A stretch of 64,000 nucleotides of DNA from Myotis daubentonii (GCF_963259705.1 NC_081846.1:56201205-56265204), one strand, 5' to 3'. Positions 45,011 to 56,744 are shown, counted from the first letter of the stretch. Notes: generated by a model not told the origin, from the sequence alone. Numbers and translations are program-made.

Positions 45011-45888
45011 AGTTTCTTGGTTGTCTCTTTTAATAGAAGTGAAAGTAGTAACATAATACTTCTTTCTTAGGAACATGTTATATTCCTCATTTAGCTGAGT
45101 ACAGCTGAAAGGGTGTTAGGGTGTTCCTTGTTACTTCTGTCTTTACCAGGGGGTGTATCACCCCCCACCAGATTTCTGGATGCTACAAGTTTCGATGTCA
45201 TAATTCATTGTTTTATCTTGCAAAATCATACACTATCACAATAGAAACTAACTCCACTACTGTTTTCTTATGTGTATTAGCCAATTAAGACAGTGGAATT
45301 ATTTTTTAATTTGCAAGAGTATCTTTGGGTTAAGAAACAAGGTTAAATATCTTGGGAAAGTGAAAATACTGCTAATATCTATAGGGTGCTAGGTAGCTTA
45401 TCAATTATAAGGATATAAAAGTTAATGTATGTGAGACAAAAATATGTGTGGCTGTTGCTCCTTCCTCTTGAACCTGGTGAAAGTCACAGGAAAAATCAAT
45501 TAATAACTACCCAGGGAGAATAAGGACCACCTTTGTCATTCACCAGGACTTAGTTCTAAGGATGACCAGGGAAAATATGGGAAAGAAACGGCTTTGGGCA
45601 GCAGGAGCATGAAGGCCAGGTAAGTGAGGTAGGTCAGAGACACTGCTTGTTACTTGAACTTGACTAGGTCTTGGGACTATTCAGGCAAGTTGCCCTCCTT
45701 TGCAGCTATCCTGAGTGTGGTCAGAGCTACTCCCCTCTATACTTGTGAAATGAGGGCAGGAGGGCCCACGATCATTAGAGAAAGTGGATAGTGGGGAAAA
45801 GTTGAGATACATAAAATGTGTTTTACTGCTCAAGCCTCTTCATGATGTTTGTTTTCATGTTAATGAGATTACCAACTCTAGGTGAATG
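45011..45888. other. CD302 intron 2, unique stretch
   Basis: Nothing recognised beyond simple composition changes; no exon or young mobile element. Confidence 0.45.
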
Positions 45889-45896
45889 AAATAGAG

Positions 45897-46106
45897 CAGC
45901 GGTTCTCAACCTGTGGGTCGCGACCCCTTTGGCGGTCAAACGACCCTTTCACGGGTCACCTAAGACCATCCTGCATATCAGATATTTACATTACGATTCA
46001 TAATGGTAGCAACATTACAGTTATGAAGTAGCAACGAAAATAATTTTATGGTTGGGTCACAACTTGAGGAACTGTATTTAAAGGGCCAGAAGGTTGAGAA
46101 CCACTG
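45897..46106. mobile_element. hAT MITE
   Basis: Inverted ends CAGCGGTTCTCAACCTGTGG and GGTTGAGAACCACTG. Target duplication AAATAGAG / AAATAGCG at 45889-45896 and 46107-46114. Inside: GGTCGCGACCCCTTTGG. Same superfamily as the copy at 40580-40809. Confidence 0.92.
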
Positions 46107-46269
46107 AAATAGCGTATACTAGTAAAATGATTCTGCTCAATGTACATCACATTATTTTACTTTTCTCATGATTGATGATGTGCTCTTTAGATGTGCATAT
46201 TTTAAAGCTAAATTAAAAATGTAAAAGTATACTTATGTATTTCAATACTATATAATTTTATATACTTCA

Positions 46270-47396
46270 CTAGGGGCCCGGTGCACGAAATTTGTGCACT
46301 GGGTGTGTGTGTGTGGGGGGGGGAGTGTCCCTCAGCCCAGCCTGCCCCCTCTCACATACTGGGAGCCCTCAGGCGTTGACCCCCATCACCCTCCAATCGC
46401 AGGATCGGCCCCTTGCCCAGGCCTGACGCCTCTTACAGAGGCGTCAGGCCTGGGCAGGGGACCCTCATTTCCCCCCATCACTGGTTCTGCCCCCAGCCCA
46501 GGCCTGATGCCTCTGGCCCAGGCATCAGGCCTGGGCAGGGGACCCCAAGACCCCTCCGATTGCTGGCTCTGCCCCTTGACCAGGCCTGATGCCTCAGCCA
46601 GAGGCGTAGACCCCCATCACCCTCCGATCGCCTGATCAGCCCCTTGCCCAGGCCTGACGCCTCTGCCAGAGGAGTTGACACTCATCACCCTCCGATCACC
46701 AATCACCGGATCAGCCCCTTGGCCAGGCCTTAGGCCTCCGGCAGAGGTGTCAGGCCTGGGCAGGGGACCCCCAGCTCCCCACGGTTGCAGGCTCCGCCCC
46801 TGCCCAGGCCTAACGCCTCTGGCCTAGGCGTCCAGCCCGGGCAGCGGGGACCTGCAGTGGCAGCGGGGGGAGCCGCGATCGTGCGGGCTCTGCCCCTGCC
46901 CCTGCAGGATGCCTCTGGCTGAGGCGTCCGGCCCGGGCAGCGGGGACCCGCAGCTGCAGCGGCCCCACAATCGTGGGCTCCGCTTTAGGCCTAGGCAAGG
47001 GACCCCTAGCTCCCGGGACTGCCAGCTTCGACCGTGCCCAGCTCCCATCGCTGGCTCCACCCCTACTTCCTGCTATCACTGGCCAGGGCAGCAAAGGTGC
47101 CTGATTCTCCGATCATGGCTGGGGGGCAGGGCAAAGGCAGCCCCAGGGCCGCCTTTGCCCTGCCCCCCAGCTCTTAGCTCCCCCCTGGGTTTCCGATCAC
47201 TGTCAGTGGCAGGGGGCTTCTTCCTGCTTTCCCTTTCGCCTCCCTGCATTGTGCCTACATATGCAAATTAGCCGCCATCTTGTTGGCAGTTAACTGCCAA
47301 TCTTAGTTGGCAGTTAATTTGCATATAGCCCTGATTAGCCAATGAAAAGGGTATCGTCGTACGCCAATTACCATTTTTCTCTTTTATTAGTGTAGA
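46270..47396 (-). mobile_element. HeliBat-type Helitron next to CD302 exon 3
   Basis: Inverted near-copy of 9475-10671. On the - strand it runs from TCTACACTAATAAAAG (47396) to hairpin GTGCACAAATTTCGTGCAC and CGGGCCCCTAG (46270). The GC-rich palindromic array occupies 46380-46960. It ends 59 bp before the CD302 exon 3 coding sequence. Confidence 0.92.
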
Positions 47397-47455
47397 TGTG
47401 ATTTTCACTGGTTCTGGGAAGATGTTGACGTTTTTCCTACCTAAAATGATTTCAG

Positions 47456-47572
47456 GAGCAGACATGATAAGCATACACAATGAAGAAGAAAATGCTTTTA
47501 TACTGGATACTTTGAAAAAGCAATGGAAAGGCTCGGATGATATCCTACTAGGCATGTTTTTTGACACTGATG
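47456..47572 (+). CDS. CD302: CD302 exon 3: middle of CTLD
   Basis: Acceptor ATTTCAG at 47449-47455, donor GTAAGT at 47573. It codes [19 protein letters not shown] and [12 protein letters not shown], the second helix and the core strand. The upstream intron end is unusual: a Helitron stops at 47396, leaving only 59 bp of original intron before the exon. Confidence 0.95.
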
Positions 47573-48089
47573 GTAAGTGCTATTTATCTTGAGATATATC
47601 CTTTTTTTCCCCTTAACATTAGTAAAACTGGTCACTTTCTTTTATATTCTTCAATTCCCTAGTTCAAGGTGGTGTTTCCTCTGGTGTCTAGGTACTGCAG
47701 TTTCAGCGTCACCCATGGCCTGTACCACAGCTTTTCCCTGTGCAGCTCAATGTGTTCCACATGTGAGAATCAAAGTTGATTCTTTTGTCTGGATTAGAAT
47801 GTGGTTCTAGGTTCAGTAATTTTGTAAGATGGTAGGGTTATAAAAATCAGTACCGATGTCAGTACAGATGGTCAGCTATCAAGGTTGTATAATGTAAATG
47901 TATTTATTGTCACTGTAGAAAATACGTAATTATTTTCTAAATGAAGTTACTAAGTTTACTATTAATAATTTATTTTCTTGGCTATTTCCCATTAATATAT
48001 TTTTTTCTGTACAAATATGAGATCTGCAGAACCTTCTTGAACCGATACCTTTGATTGACCTGTACACAGGATATGCTCCTTCTCTCTTT

Positions 48090-48096
48090 ATATATA

Positions 48097-48150
<54 letters not shown>
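48090..48150. repeat. (TA)n tract
   Basis: Long TA repeat with interspersed TG in CD302 intron 3; it is likely length-variable. Confidence 0.9.
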
Positions 48151-48152
<2 letters not shown>

Positions 48153-48539
48153 CACATACTCTTTACTAGTTTATTGAATTTAAAAAATTGAAGATCCCGC
48201 ATTTTTAAAAGGTCTTTTTACATAAAGTAGAATTTCTAATTGACAGATTTGGAAATCAATCTGAATTGGACAAACTATGGACTCAACACACAGATGAGAT
48301 TTCCTCATACCATTACCTTGACATGGATTTGATACCCACCCTCAAAAGAATCCTATAAAAAATTGCTTCATAGCCCCTTTAAAATTGCAATAGTGCAGCA
48401 AAACCACAAGTAAACCACTGCCTATTAACCTGATATTTTAAATATAGCCTGAAAAGCCAACAGGCATTTTTTGTGCAATTTTTTAAAACATTGTAAGATG
48501 AAATATCAAATCTGCACAGTGCTGTCCCTTCACAGAAGG

Positions 48540-48941
<402 letters not shown>

Positions 48942-49032
48942 TTAGACTAGACGTACCTTTCTAACTTTCTACCTTTAATCCTAGACCCTTTGGGTTTTAT
49001 ACTGATAATGTTGAAATATTCTTAACTGACAG

Positions 49033-49209
49033 ATCAGAGTTTCAAGTGGTTTGATAAGTCAAATATGACTTTTCGTAAGTGGACAGACCAAGATGAGGAG
49101 GAGGAGGATCTGGTTGACACCTGTGCCTTTTTGCACACCACGACCGGAGAATGGAAAAAAGGAAATTGTGAAGTTTCTTCTGTGCCAGGAGCCCTTTGTA
49201 AAGCAGCTA
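49033..49209 (+). CDS. CD302: CD302 exon 4: end of CTLD
   Basis: Acceptor TTAACTGACAG at 49022-49032, donor GTAAGT at 49210. It codes [15 protein letters not shown], an acidic loop [11 protein letters not shown], and the three last cysteines (DTCAFLH, KGNCEVS, GALCKAA). A sequon (NMT) is present. The acidic loop contains a GAG/GAA run and appears one residue longer than in human, which explains the 233-residue total. Confidence 0.95.
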
Positions 49210-49422
49210 GTAAGTACAACTGAAGACCTTTTTCCAATCTAAGAGGCATGGGAAAGTAAGGATGGTTTTGAAATAATTTTGAGATAAGTATGCCTCAGGG
49301 GAGGGAATAAGACTTCAGAATACATTAGGGTGGTTTGTTCTCAAATCTCTTTGGAAGTCAAGCATTAATTCTCTTACATTTCAAAGGTTGGGCCAGATCA
49401 GGTGAACCACATACTTAAAAAA

Positions 49423-49675
49423 AAGATTATTTTTTTGTTGAAAATATTACAGATGTCTCCCTTGCCGCCTCCCCTGGCCTTCTCCAAACTATTGTATGTC
49501 CATGGGCTATGCATATACGCATATAAATTCTTTGGTTAATCTCTGCCCCATCCCTCTGAAATATCAGTCTGTTCCATGCTTCAATGTCTGTATCTTTTTT
49601 GCTGGTCAGTTTATTTTGTTCATTAGAGTCCACGTATAAGTGAGATCATGTAATACTTATCTTTCTCTGACTGGC
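49423..49675 (-). repeat. Bat L1 3' end
   Basis: Reverse of the tail seen at 29786 and 33760: CTTTGGTTAATCTCTGCCCC and TGTCCATGGGCTATGCATAT. It includes further L1 sequence to about 49675 (TAAGTGAGATCATG). Confidence 0.78.
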
Positions 49676-49890
49676 TTGTTTTGAACCACACATACTTTTA
49701 TTCTGTCTGCTTATCTTAAGAGTTTGTAAGAGGGTCAAAATTCCTTCTGTTGTTCAGAGGAATTATCATAGCCCCTTTGCATGTGATTTGACTGAACAGT
49801 GGAAGTGGTGAATGAAGATTCCAGGATTCGAATGTTTAAAAAGAATTTGATTCTGTACAAAAGTGAATATCTTTTCTTTGGGCAAAGAAA

Positions 49891-50107
49891 TTTTTTTTTT
49901 TTTTTTTTTTTATTGATTTCTTTCAGAGAGGAAGGGAGAGAGATAGAGAGTCAGAAACATCGACGAGAGAAACATCGATCAGCTGCCTCCTGCACACCCC
50001 CTGGGGATGTGCCCGCAACCCAGATACATGCCCTTGACCGGAACCGAACCTGGGACCCTTCAGTCCGCAGGCCGACGCTCTATCCACTGAGCCAAACCGG
50101 CCTCGGC
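49891..50107 (-). repeat. VES-type SINE
   Basis: Reversed copy with a long T-run (49891-49911) as its tail. Target duplication TGGGCAAAGAAA at 49879-49890 and 50108-50119. Confidence 0.94.
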
Positions 50108-50221
50108 TGGGCAAAGAAAATTTTTGTTGTAGTTTATAATTGATTCTGGATTAAAATGTAAGCTTTCTTCTGATCCATCAGAATACTTTCTAGTGAACAA
50201 AATTATTCTGACACAAAACAT

Positions 50222-50430
50222 TAAAAAAAAAATCCTGGGGGGGGCGGGAGGAGAGGGGAGACGGGAGAAAGGAGAGGAGAGATGGGAGAGGGGAGAGGGA
50301 GAGAAACATCAATGGGTGCCTCCCGACTAGGGATGGAACCTGAAACCTGGGTATGTCCTGACCTGGTATTGAACCCTCGACCCTTTGGTACACAGGACAA
50401 CACTCCAACTGAGCCACACCAGCCAGGGCC
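50222..50430 (-). repeat. VES-related SINE (older subfamily)
   Basis: Reversed copy: A-run and purine-rich GGGAGAGGGGAG body, then CTGAGCCACACCAGCCAGGGC head. Confidence 0.85.
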
Positions 50431-50460
50431 TAACCCACATTTTGATGTTATTATTAAACA

Positions 50461-50785
50461 CTAGAGACCTGGTGCATGAAATTCATGCACCGGGGGTGGG
50501 GGTCCCTATCCGGGCCTGTGCCTTCTCACAGTCCAGGAGCCCTTGGGGGATGTTCAACTGCTGGCTTATGACTGGGGAATAGGCCTAAGCCGGCAGTCGG
50601 ACATACTTAGTGCTGCCACGGAGGTGGGAGAGGCTTCCACCAGCACCACCACTGTGCTCGCCAACTATGAGCCCAGCTTAGGGCTTCTGGCTGAGTGGCG
50701 CTCCCCCTGGTGGTCAGTGTGCATCATAGTGACCAGTCATTCCACCATTCAGTCGATTTGTATATTAGCTTTTTATTATATAGGA
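50461..50785 (-). mobile_element. Short HeliBat-type Helitron
   Basis: On the - strand from TCCTATATAATAAAAAGC (50785) to hairpin GTGCATGAATTTCATGCAC and CAGGTCTCTAG (50461). Confidence 0.92.
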
Positions 50786-50964
50786 TTACACAGTTTGTTC
50801 CAAGTTTTAGAAATAATTGTTTTTTCATTAGAGACACTTACAATTTCAAAATTTTGGAGTGTGTGAAACAAGACAGCCATTTTCTCACTTTGCATCTTTA
50901 GTAATGCCTCCTTCTACTTTAACTGTAAACCAAAACTATACACCTACCTCTGATTTTTTCTTTA

Positions 50965-51434
50965 CTAGAGGCCCTGTGCACAAAAATTTGTGCACTGGGG
51001 GGGGGGGGGGGGGAGGTCCCTCAGCCTGGCCTATGCCCTCTTTCAGTATGGGACCCCTCAGAGGATGTCCACCTGCTGGCTTAGGCCCGCTCCCTGGGGG
51101 ATCGGGCCCAAGCTGGCAGTCAGGCATCCCTCTGGCAGCCTGGCAGCCCTCGTGGGATGTCCACTTGCCAGTGGGGAGCAGGCCTAAGCTGCAGTCGGAC
51201 ATCCTTAGCGCTGCTGAGGCAGGAGAGGCTCCCACCACCACCGCTGTATTGGCAGTTGTCAGCCTGGCTTGTGGCTGAGCAGAGCTCCCCCTGTGGGAGC
51301 ACACTGACCACCAGGGGGCAGCTCCTGCATTGAGCATCTGCCCCCTGGTGGTCAGTGTGTGTCACAGTGACCAGTCATTCCCAGTCGTTCTGCTGTTAGG
51401 GTCAGTTTGCATATTACCCTTTTATTATATAGGA
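50965..51434 (-). mobile_element. Helitron array, B unit (copy 1)
   Basis: On the - strand from TCCTATATAATAAAAGGGTA (51434) to hairpin GTGCACAAATTTTTGTGCAC and AGGGCCTCTAG (50965). Interior shared with the unit at 52161-52602 (GGTGGTCAGTGTGTGTCA region). This is the terminal unit of the four-element array. Confidence 0.92.
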
Positions 51435-52160
51435 TAGAGGCCTGGTGCATGGGTGGGGGCCGACTGGTTTGCCCTGAAGGGTGTCCTGGATCAGGGTGGG
51501 GGTCCTGCTGGGGTGCCTGGCCAGCCTGGGTGAGGGGCTGATGGCTGTTTGCAGGCTGGTCAAGCCCCCCCACCCCCAGTGGGGAACCTCACCCCATGGA
51601 GGTTTGGCTAGCCTGGGTGAGGAGCTGATGGCTATTTTCAGGCTGGCCACACCCCCTTTAGGGTCAGGGGTCCCCACTGGGGTGCCTGGCCAGTCTGGGT
51701 GAGGGGTTGAGGGCCATTGTCAGGCTGGCCAAGCCCCCCCTGCGACGGAAGCTCTCATCCTCTCCTTTTTTTCTTTTTTTTATCCTGGGATTTATTTACC
51801 TTCTATAATTAAAACTTTGTAGCCTTGAGAGGAGCTCAGAGCCAGCCAGGGCAGGGGGGAGGGAAGCCTTCTGCTCACTCCAGCTCCATGGCCACGGCCG
51901 GCTGAAAGCAGGTATCTGGGGTTTATTTACCTTCTATAATTGAAACTTTGTTGCATTGAGTGGAGCTCAGAGCCAGCGGGAAGCTTGGCTTCCTCCATCA
52001 TTGGGGCAATCAAGCCTCCTGCTTGCTCCAGCTCTGTGGCTGCCGGCCGCCATCTTTGTTGGGTTAATTTGCATATAGTTGCTCTGATTGGCTGGTGGGC
52101 GTGGCTTAAGGCATAGCAAAGGTACGATCAATTTGCGTGTTTGTCTTTTATTAGTGTAGA
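51435..52160 (-). mobile_element. Helitron array, A unit (copy 1)
   Basis: On the - strand from TCTACACTAATAAAAGAC (52160) to CATGCACCAGGCCTCTA (51435), with no terminal hairpin. Interior has CAGGCTGGCCAAGCCCCC-type repeats on the - strand and a CTGGGATTTATTTACCTTC segment on +. Confidence 0.9.
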
Positions 52161-52602
52161 CTAGAGGCCTGGTGCACAAAAACTTGTGCACTCGGGGGGC
52201 CCCTCAGCCCAGCCTATGCCCTCTCGCAGTCTAGGACCCCTCAGGGGATGACCACCTGCTGGCTTAGGCCTGCTCCCCAGGGGATTGGGCCTAAGATGGC
52301 AATCAGGCATCCCTCTGGCAGCCTGGCAGCCCTCAGGGGAGCAGGCCTAAACTGCAGTCGGACATCCTTAGCGCTGCTGAGGAGGCAGGAGAGGCTCCCA
52401 CCACCACCGCTGTACTGGCAGCTATCAGCCTGGCTTGTGGCTGAGCAGAGCTCCCCCCATGTGAGAGCGCCCTGACCACCAGAGGGTAGCTCCTACATTG
52501 AGCGTCTGCCCCCTGGTGGTCAGTGTGTGTCATAGTGACCAGTCACTCCCAATCTTTCTGCTGTTAGGGTCAGTTTGCATACTACCCTTTTACTGTATAG
52601 GA
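52161..52602 (-). mobile_element. Helitron array, B unit (copy 2)
   Basis: On the - strand from TCCTATACAGTAAAAGGGTA (52602) to hairpin GTGCACAAGTTTTTGTGCAC and CAGGCCTCTAG (52161). It is followed directly by the 5' end of A copy 1. Confidence 0.92.
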
Positions 52603-53201
52603 CAGAGGCCTGGTGCACGGGTGGGGGCGGGCTGGTTTGTCCTGAAGGGTGTCCTGGATCAGGGTGGGGGTCCCGCTGGGGTGCCTGGCCAGCCTCGGTG
52701 AGGGGCTGATGGCTGTTTGCAGCTGGTCACACCCCCTTCAGGGTGGGGGTCCCCACTGGGGTGGCCTGGCCAGTCTGGGTGAGGGGCTGAGGGCCCTTTT
52801 CAGGCTGGAGGGTGACTGAAGCTCCCAACCTCTCTTTTTCTTTTCTTTTTTTATTCTGGGATTTATTTACCTTCTATGGCTGTCACTGGAACTGAGAGCC
52901 AGCTTTAGTTCTGAGGCTTGGCTCCAGCTCTGAGGCCCAGCTGGCTGAAAGCAGGTTTCTGGGGTTTAGCTTCTATAATTGCAACATTGTTTCTTAGAGT
53001 GCAGCTCAGAGGCCGGCAGCAGCAGGCGGGGAACCTTGGCTTCCTCCATCACTGGAGCAAGCAAGGCTCCTGTTCGCTTCAGCTGCCTGGCTGCCAGCCG
53101 CCATCTTGGTTGGCAGTTAATTTGCATATCACCCTGATTAGCCAATGGGGAGGGTAGCGAAGTTACGGTTAACTACCATGTTTCTCTATTATTAGATAGG
53201 A
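52603..53201 (-). mobile_element. Helitron array, A unit (copy 2)
   Basis: On the - strand from TCCTATCTAATAATAGAG (53201) to CGTGCACCAGGCCTCTG (52603), again without a hairpin. This is the 5' unit of the array. Confidence 0.9.
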
Positions 53202-53723
53202 TATCTGAACTAGGTATTTTTTACTTGCTTCAGCAGAGTTCTTGACTACAGTGTTTTATAGTAATTCCATAAAATTTGTCATAGCTTTATGATAGTAGCA
53301 TTCAACTTCCAGTGTTTTGGGTTTTTTTGGTTCATTTACTGTGCCTTAGGGAACCATTACATAAACCAAACTTTTAATTAAACTATAACTTTGAAACATC
53401 ATGAGTAAATCCATGATAATGAGGTAAAAGATTAGAGTTGTATACTTTTTCCCTACATTCTCCCAACCAAAATCCTCTTTACCTCACTTCATTATCTTTT
53501 TCTTGAGCCTCCTTATTCTTTTTCCATCACCAAGCTAATGCATTTTGTAAGACCTCTACATCTTTTATTAAAAACTAAGTTCAAAACAGATAAAGGCAAT
53601 ACCAAGAAATGGGAATGGATACTATTAAGCTATTAAAGGGTTCATTTTTAACTGCTTTGAAAGTATTTAAAGGCAATCTTAGAATATTAAAATTTTTAAT
53701 TTCGATTTTCTTTTGTATTTCAG
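53202..53723. other. CD302 intron 4, end
   Basis: AT-rich unique sequence between the Helitron array and micro-exon 5; nothing else recognised. Confidence 0.5.
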
Positions 53724-53750
53724 TTCCATATGAAAAGAAATATTTATCAG
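53724..53750 (+). CDS. CD302: CD302 exon 5: 27-nt stem micro-exon
   Basis: Acceptor TTGTATTTCAG at 53713-53723 and donor GTATGT at 53751 bound a 27-nt exon coding (I)PYEKKYLS plus one base. It corresponds to the human stem segment IPYKRKYLS between the CTLD and the membrane helix. Being a multiple of three, it could be skipped without a frame change. Confidence 0.9.
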
Positions 53751-55013
53751 GTATGTAATGGTCTTTTCTTAAATTTTTTTCACTAATGACCCTCTCTAAA
53801 AAATTATTTAACATAAAGTAGAACAATTTTTATACAAATGTAGGTCTCTTAGCTTTGTAATAAGACTGACATTTTAAATATGATTAACTGCAAGTTATGT
53901 AAGAAATGAACGTTTTTTAAAACACCAATTTTTTTCATTGAACTCCAGTATGTTTGTGTGGGAAATGACTACCTTTTCTTCAAAAAAATTTCCCCTCAGT
54001 TGTAATTACATGTCTTGAGGGCTTTCTAAATACATTTTTTTAAAAGCTGCAAGATAATACATGTATTTACATGGTTCAAAAGCAAACCCAATCAAAGGCC
54101 CTGGAGGCAACTTGAGCACAGGTCACTTGCAGAATGTAAAAACACAAGGAGTATATATACTATGCCCATGCGGAATGCGGAATGCAGAATGCGGAATGCT
54201 ATTCAGTTCTTAAGATACTAGAATAGAGTGAAATAAGAGCAGTATGTTCACACTGGTCAAGTCAGAGTGCTATACCGCAAATGGGCTGTGTTAAGTTTAA
54301 TAAAAACAATTAACTATGAAAGAATCCCATTTGAAGTTTACAGATTTCTTGGCTTAACATTATTTTACTTAAATGTCTCTAAAGAAGCCTGTCAGTATTT
54401 CAGAAATATCAATGGCTTTTCCTCATCTTAACTGATAACTTCTGGCAGGATTTTTCTTGCTAAGCTTTACATTTCCAAGTCTCACTTTAACAAGCACCAG
54501 CTGAAAAGAGCATTATGAGAATATTTTAGTAATCTCAATGCAAAAATACAATTTTAAAGAAAAAACAATTCTGGGATTTCTCTTCATTTACTTTTACTAT
54601 GAAATACAAATACCTTCCTCAAAGTATTGTCCTCATCCTGACTCCTAAACAGAGTCATTTTGCTTGAGTTACTCAACTAAATTCTTACAGAAAGGTTCCA
54701 AGGTTTTGATAACCAAAACTGCAAGGCTGTACACAATTACTTCAGGAATACAAAAATAGTTATTTGAATAAATTCAAAAGACAAAAAGGGATTTTTGAAT
54801 CTTGGAGAATTAAAAAATTTACCTGAAAAATCTAAATATGGCAGTTGTGTTCAAGCAAAAAAATATAAACCTTGATAGTAATTGTATAATTTTTCTCATC
54901 AGTGTGGGAAATTCCCAAAATAGGTATTTACATGATAAAACTATTAGTGCCTCCCCCAAATACATTAGCAATTTATGTACCTGATTTCCCATATTTTGTC
55001 TTTTCCTTTACAG
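53751..55013. other. CD302 intron 5
   Basis: AT-rich, free of recognisable young repeats. At about 54168-54199 a 7-9-bp unit GGAATGC/AGAATGC is repeated four times (GCGGAATGCGGAATGCAG). No exon seen. Confidence 0.5.
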
Positions 55014-55216
55014 ATAACCACATTTTAATATCAGCTTTGGTGATTGCTAGCACAGTAATTTTGACAGTTTTGGGAGCAATTGTTTGGTTCCTGTACAAAA
55101 GAAATTTGCATTCTGGTTTCACCACCGTTTTTTCAGTTGCACACCAATCACCTTATAACGATGACTGTGTTTTGGTAGTTGCAGAAGAAAATGAACACGC
55201 TGTTCAATTTGACTGA
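55014..55216 (+). CDS. CD302: CD302 exon 6: membrane helix and tail
   Basis: Acceptor CCTTTACAG at 55005-55013; stop TGA at 55214-55216. It codes [20 protein letters not shown] and AIVWF (membrane helix), then a basic YKRN stop-transfer and a tail of about 40 residues with FTTVFS, SPYNDD and an acidic segment ending VQFD. The tail's tyrosine and acidic motifs fit internalisation signals. This is the family C-terminus. Confidence 0.95.
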
Positions 55217-55622
55217 AACTTTGGAAATCTTGGATTAAGACATCAAACACACTGGCAGTGATTCATGTGTAAGACTTTTATATAAAACTTCACAATGAGT
55301 TTTTATGGTATATATCCTTATTTCAGTAACATCCCTCATCGCATTTGAAAAAGGAATGATCTTAAGATATGTTAGTGGTTATAACCACCTCCCCAAATGT
55401 TACTTTTTACTTGCAGGAAAGCTTAAAGCACAGCAGAAAAAAACAAAAAACACCCCAAACCCACTCTATTTGTATTACCTGCTATATCTTCCCTCCCTCC
55501 TACCATTTACTTGAACCACCTTATAGTTGGGAAAAAAATTCTACCGACCACTAGTTTTAGCAATTGCTACATCTTGCTCTTATTAATAAACATGCACGGG
55601 GAATAAACCTAACTTTATACTA
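55217..55622 (+). other. CD302: CD302 proximal 3' untranslated region
   Basis: Unique sequence after the CD302 stop with AATAAA at 55585-55590 and 55602-55607, just before a Helitron that starts at 55623. Human CD302 has a longer 3'UTR, so either a short form ends near 55620 or the transcript runs through the Helitron into 56745 and beyond. The sequence cannot decide this. Confidence 0.6.
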
Positions 55623-56744
55623 TCCTATCTAATAAAAGAGAAAAATGGTAATTGGCGTACAACAATACCCTTTTCATTGGCTAATCAGGGCTATATGCAA
55701 ATTAACTGCCAACTAAGATTGGCAGTTAGCTGCCAACTAAGATTAGCAGTTAACTGCCAACAAGATGGTGGTTAATTTGCATATGTAGGCACAATGCAGG
55801 GAGGCGAAAGGGAAAGCAGGAAGAAGCCCCCTGCCAAGGAGAATCAGGCGACTTTGCCGCTCTGGCCAGTGATAGCAGGAAGCAGGGGTGGAGCCAGCGA
55901 TGGGAGCTGGGCACGGTCGAAGCTGGCAGTCCCGGGAGCTAGGGGTCCCTTGCCTGGGCCTAAAGCGGAGCCCACGATCGCGGGGCCACTGCAGCTGCGG
56001 GTCCCCGCTGCCCGGGCCGGACGCCTAGGCCAGAGGTGTTAGGCCTGGGCAGGGGCGGAGCCTGCAACCACGGGGAGCTGGGGGTCCCCTGCCCAGGCCT
56101 GACACCTCTGCCGGAGGCCTCAGGCCTGGTCAAGGGGCCGATCCGGTGATTGGTGATTGGAGGGTGATGAGGGTCAACTCCTCTGGCCGAGGCATCAGGC
56201 CTGGGTGGGGGGCGGAGCTGGGGATTGGGGGGATATGATGGTCCCCTTGCCCAGGCCTGAAGCCTGGGTCAGAGGCGTCAGGCTTGGGCGGGGGGTGGAG
56301 CAAGCGATCAGAGGGAGATGGGGGTCCCCTGCCCAGGCATGATTCCTGGGCCAGAGGCCTCAGGCCTGGGTGGGGGCCAGAGCCAGTGATAAGGGGGAGG
56401 TGGGGGTCCCCTGTCCAAGCCTGACACCTCTGGCGGAGGCGTCAGGCCTGGGCAAGGGGCCGATCAGGCGATTGGAGGGTGATGGGGGTCTACGCCTCTG
56501 GCTGAGGCATCAGGCCTGGGCTGGGGGCAGAACCAGTGATGGGGGGAAATGAGGGTCCCCTGCGCAGGCCTGACGCCTCTGTCAGAGGCGTCAGGCTTGG
56601 GCAAGGGGCCGATCCTGCGATTGGAGGGTGATGGGGGTCAATGCCTGAGGGCTCCCAGTATGTGAGAGGGGGCAGGCTGGGCTGAGGGACACTCCCCCCC
56701 CACACACACACACAGTGCACGAATTTCGTGCACCGGGCCCCTAG
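55623..56744 (+). mobile_element. HeliBat-type Helitron in CD302 3' flank
   Basis: Near-copy of 9475-10671. Starts TCCTATCTAATAAAAGAG and ends with hairpin GTGCACGAATTTCGTGCAC, then CGGGCCCCTAG at 56744. It lies 0.4 kb after the CD302 stop and 15 bp after the second proximal poly(A) signal. If CD302 uses distal signals, the element is part of its 3'UTR. Confidence 0.93.

Noticed and set aside
47398..47592. CD302 exon 3 starting further upstream at the ATG at 47398
   Set aside because: The acceptor ATTTCAG at 47449-47455 gives the correct phase and family sequence; the upstream codons are intron and Helitron edge.
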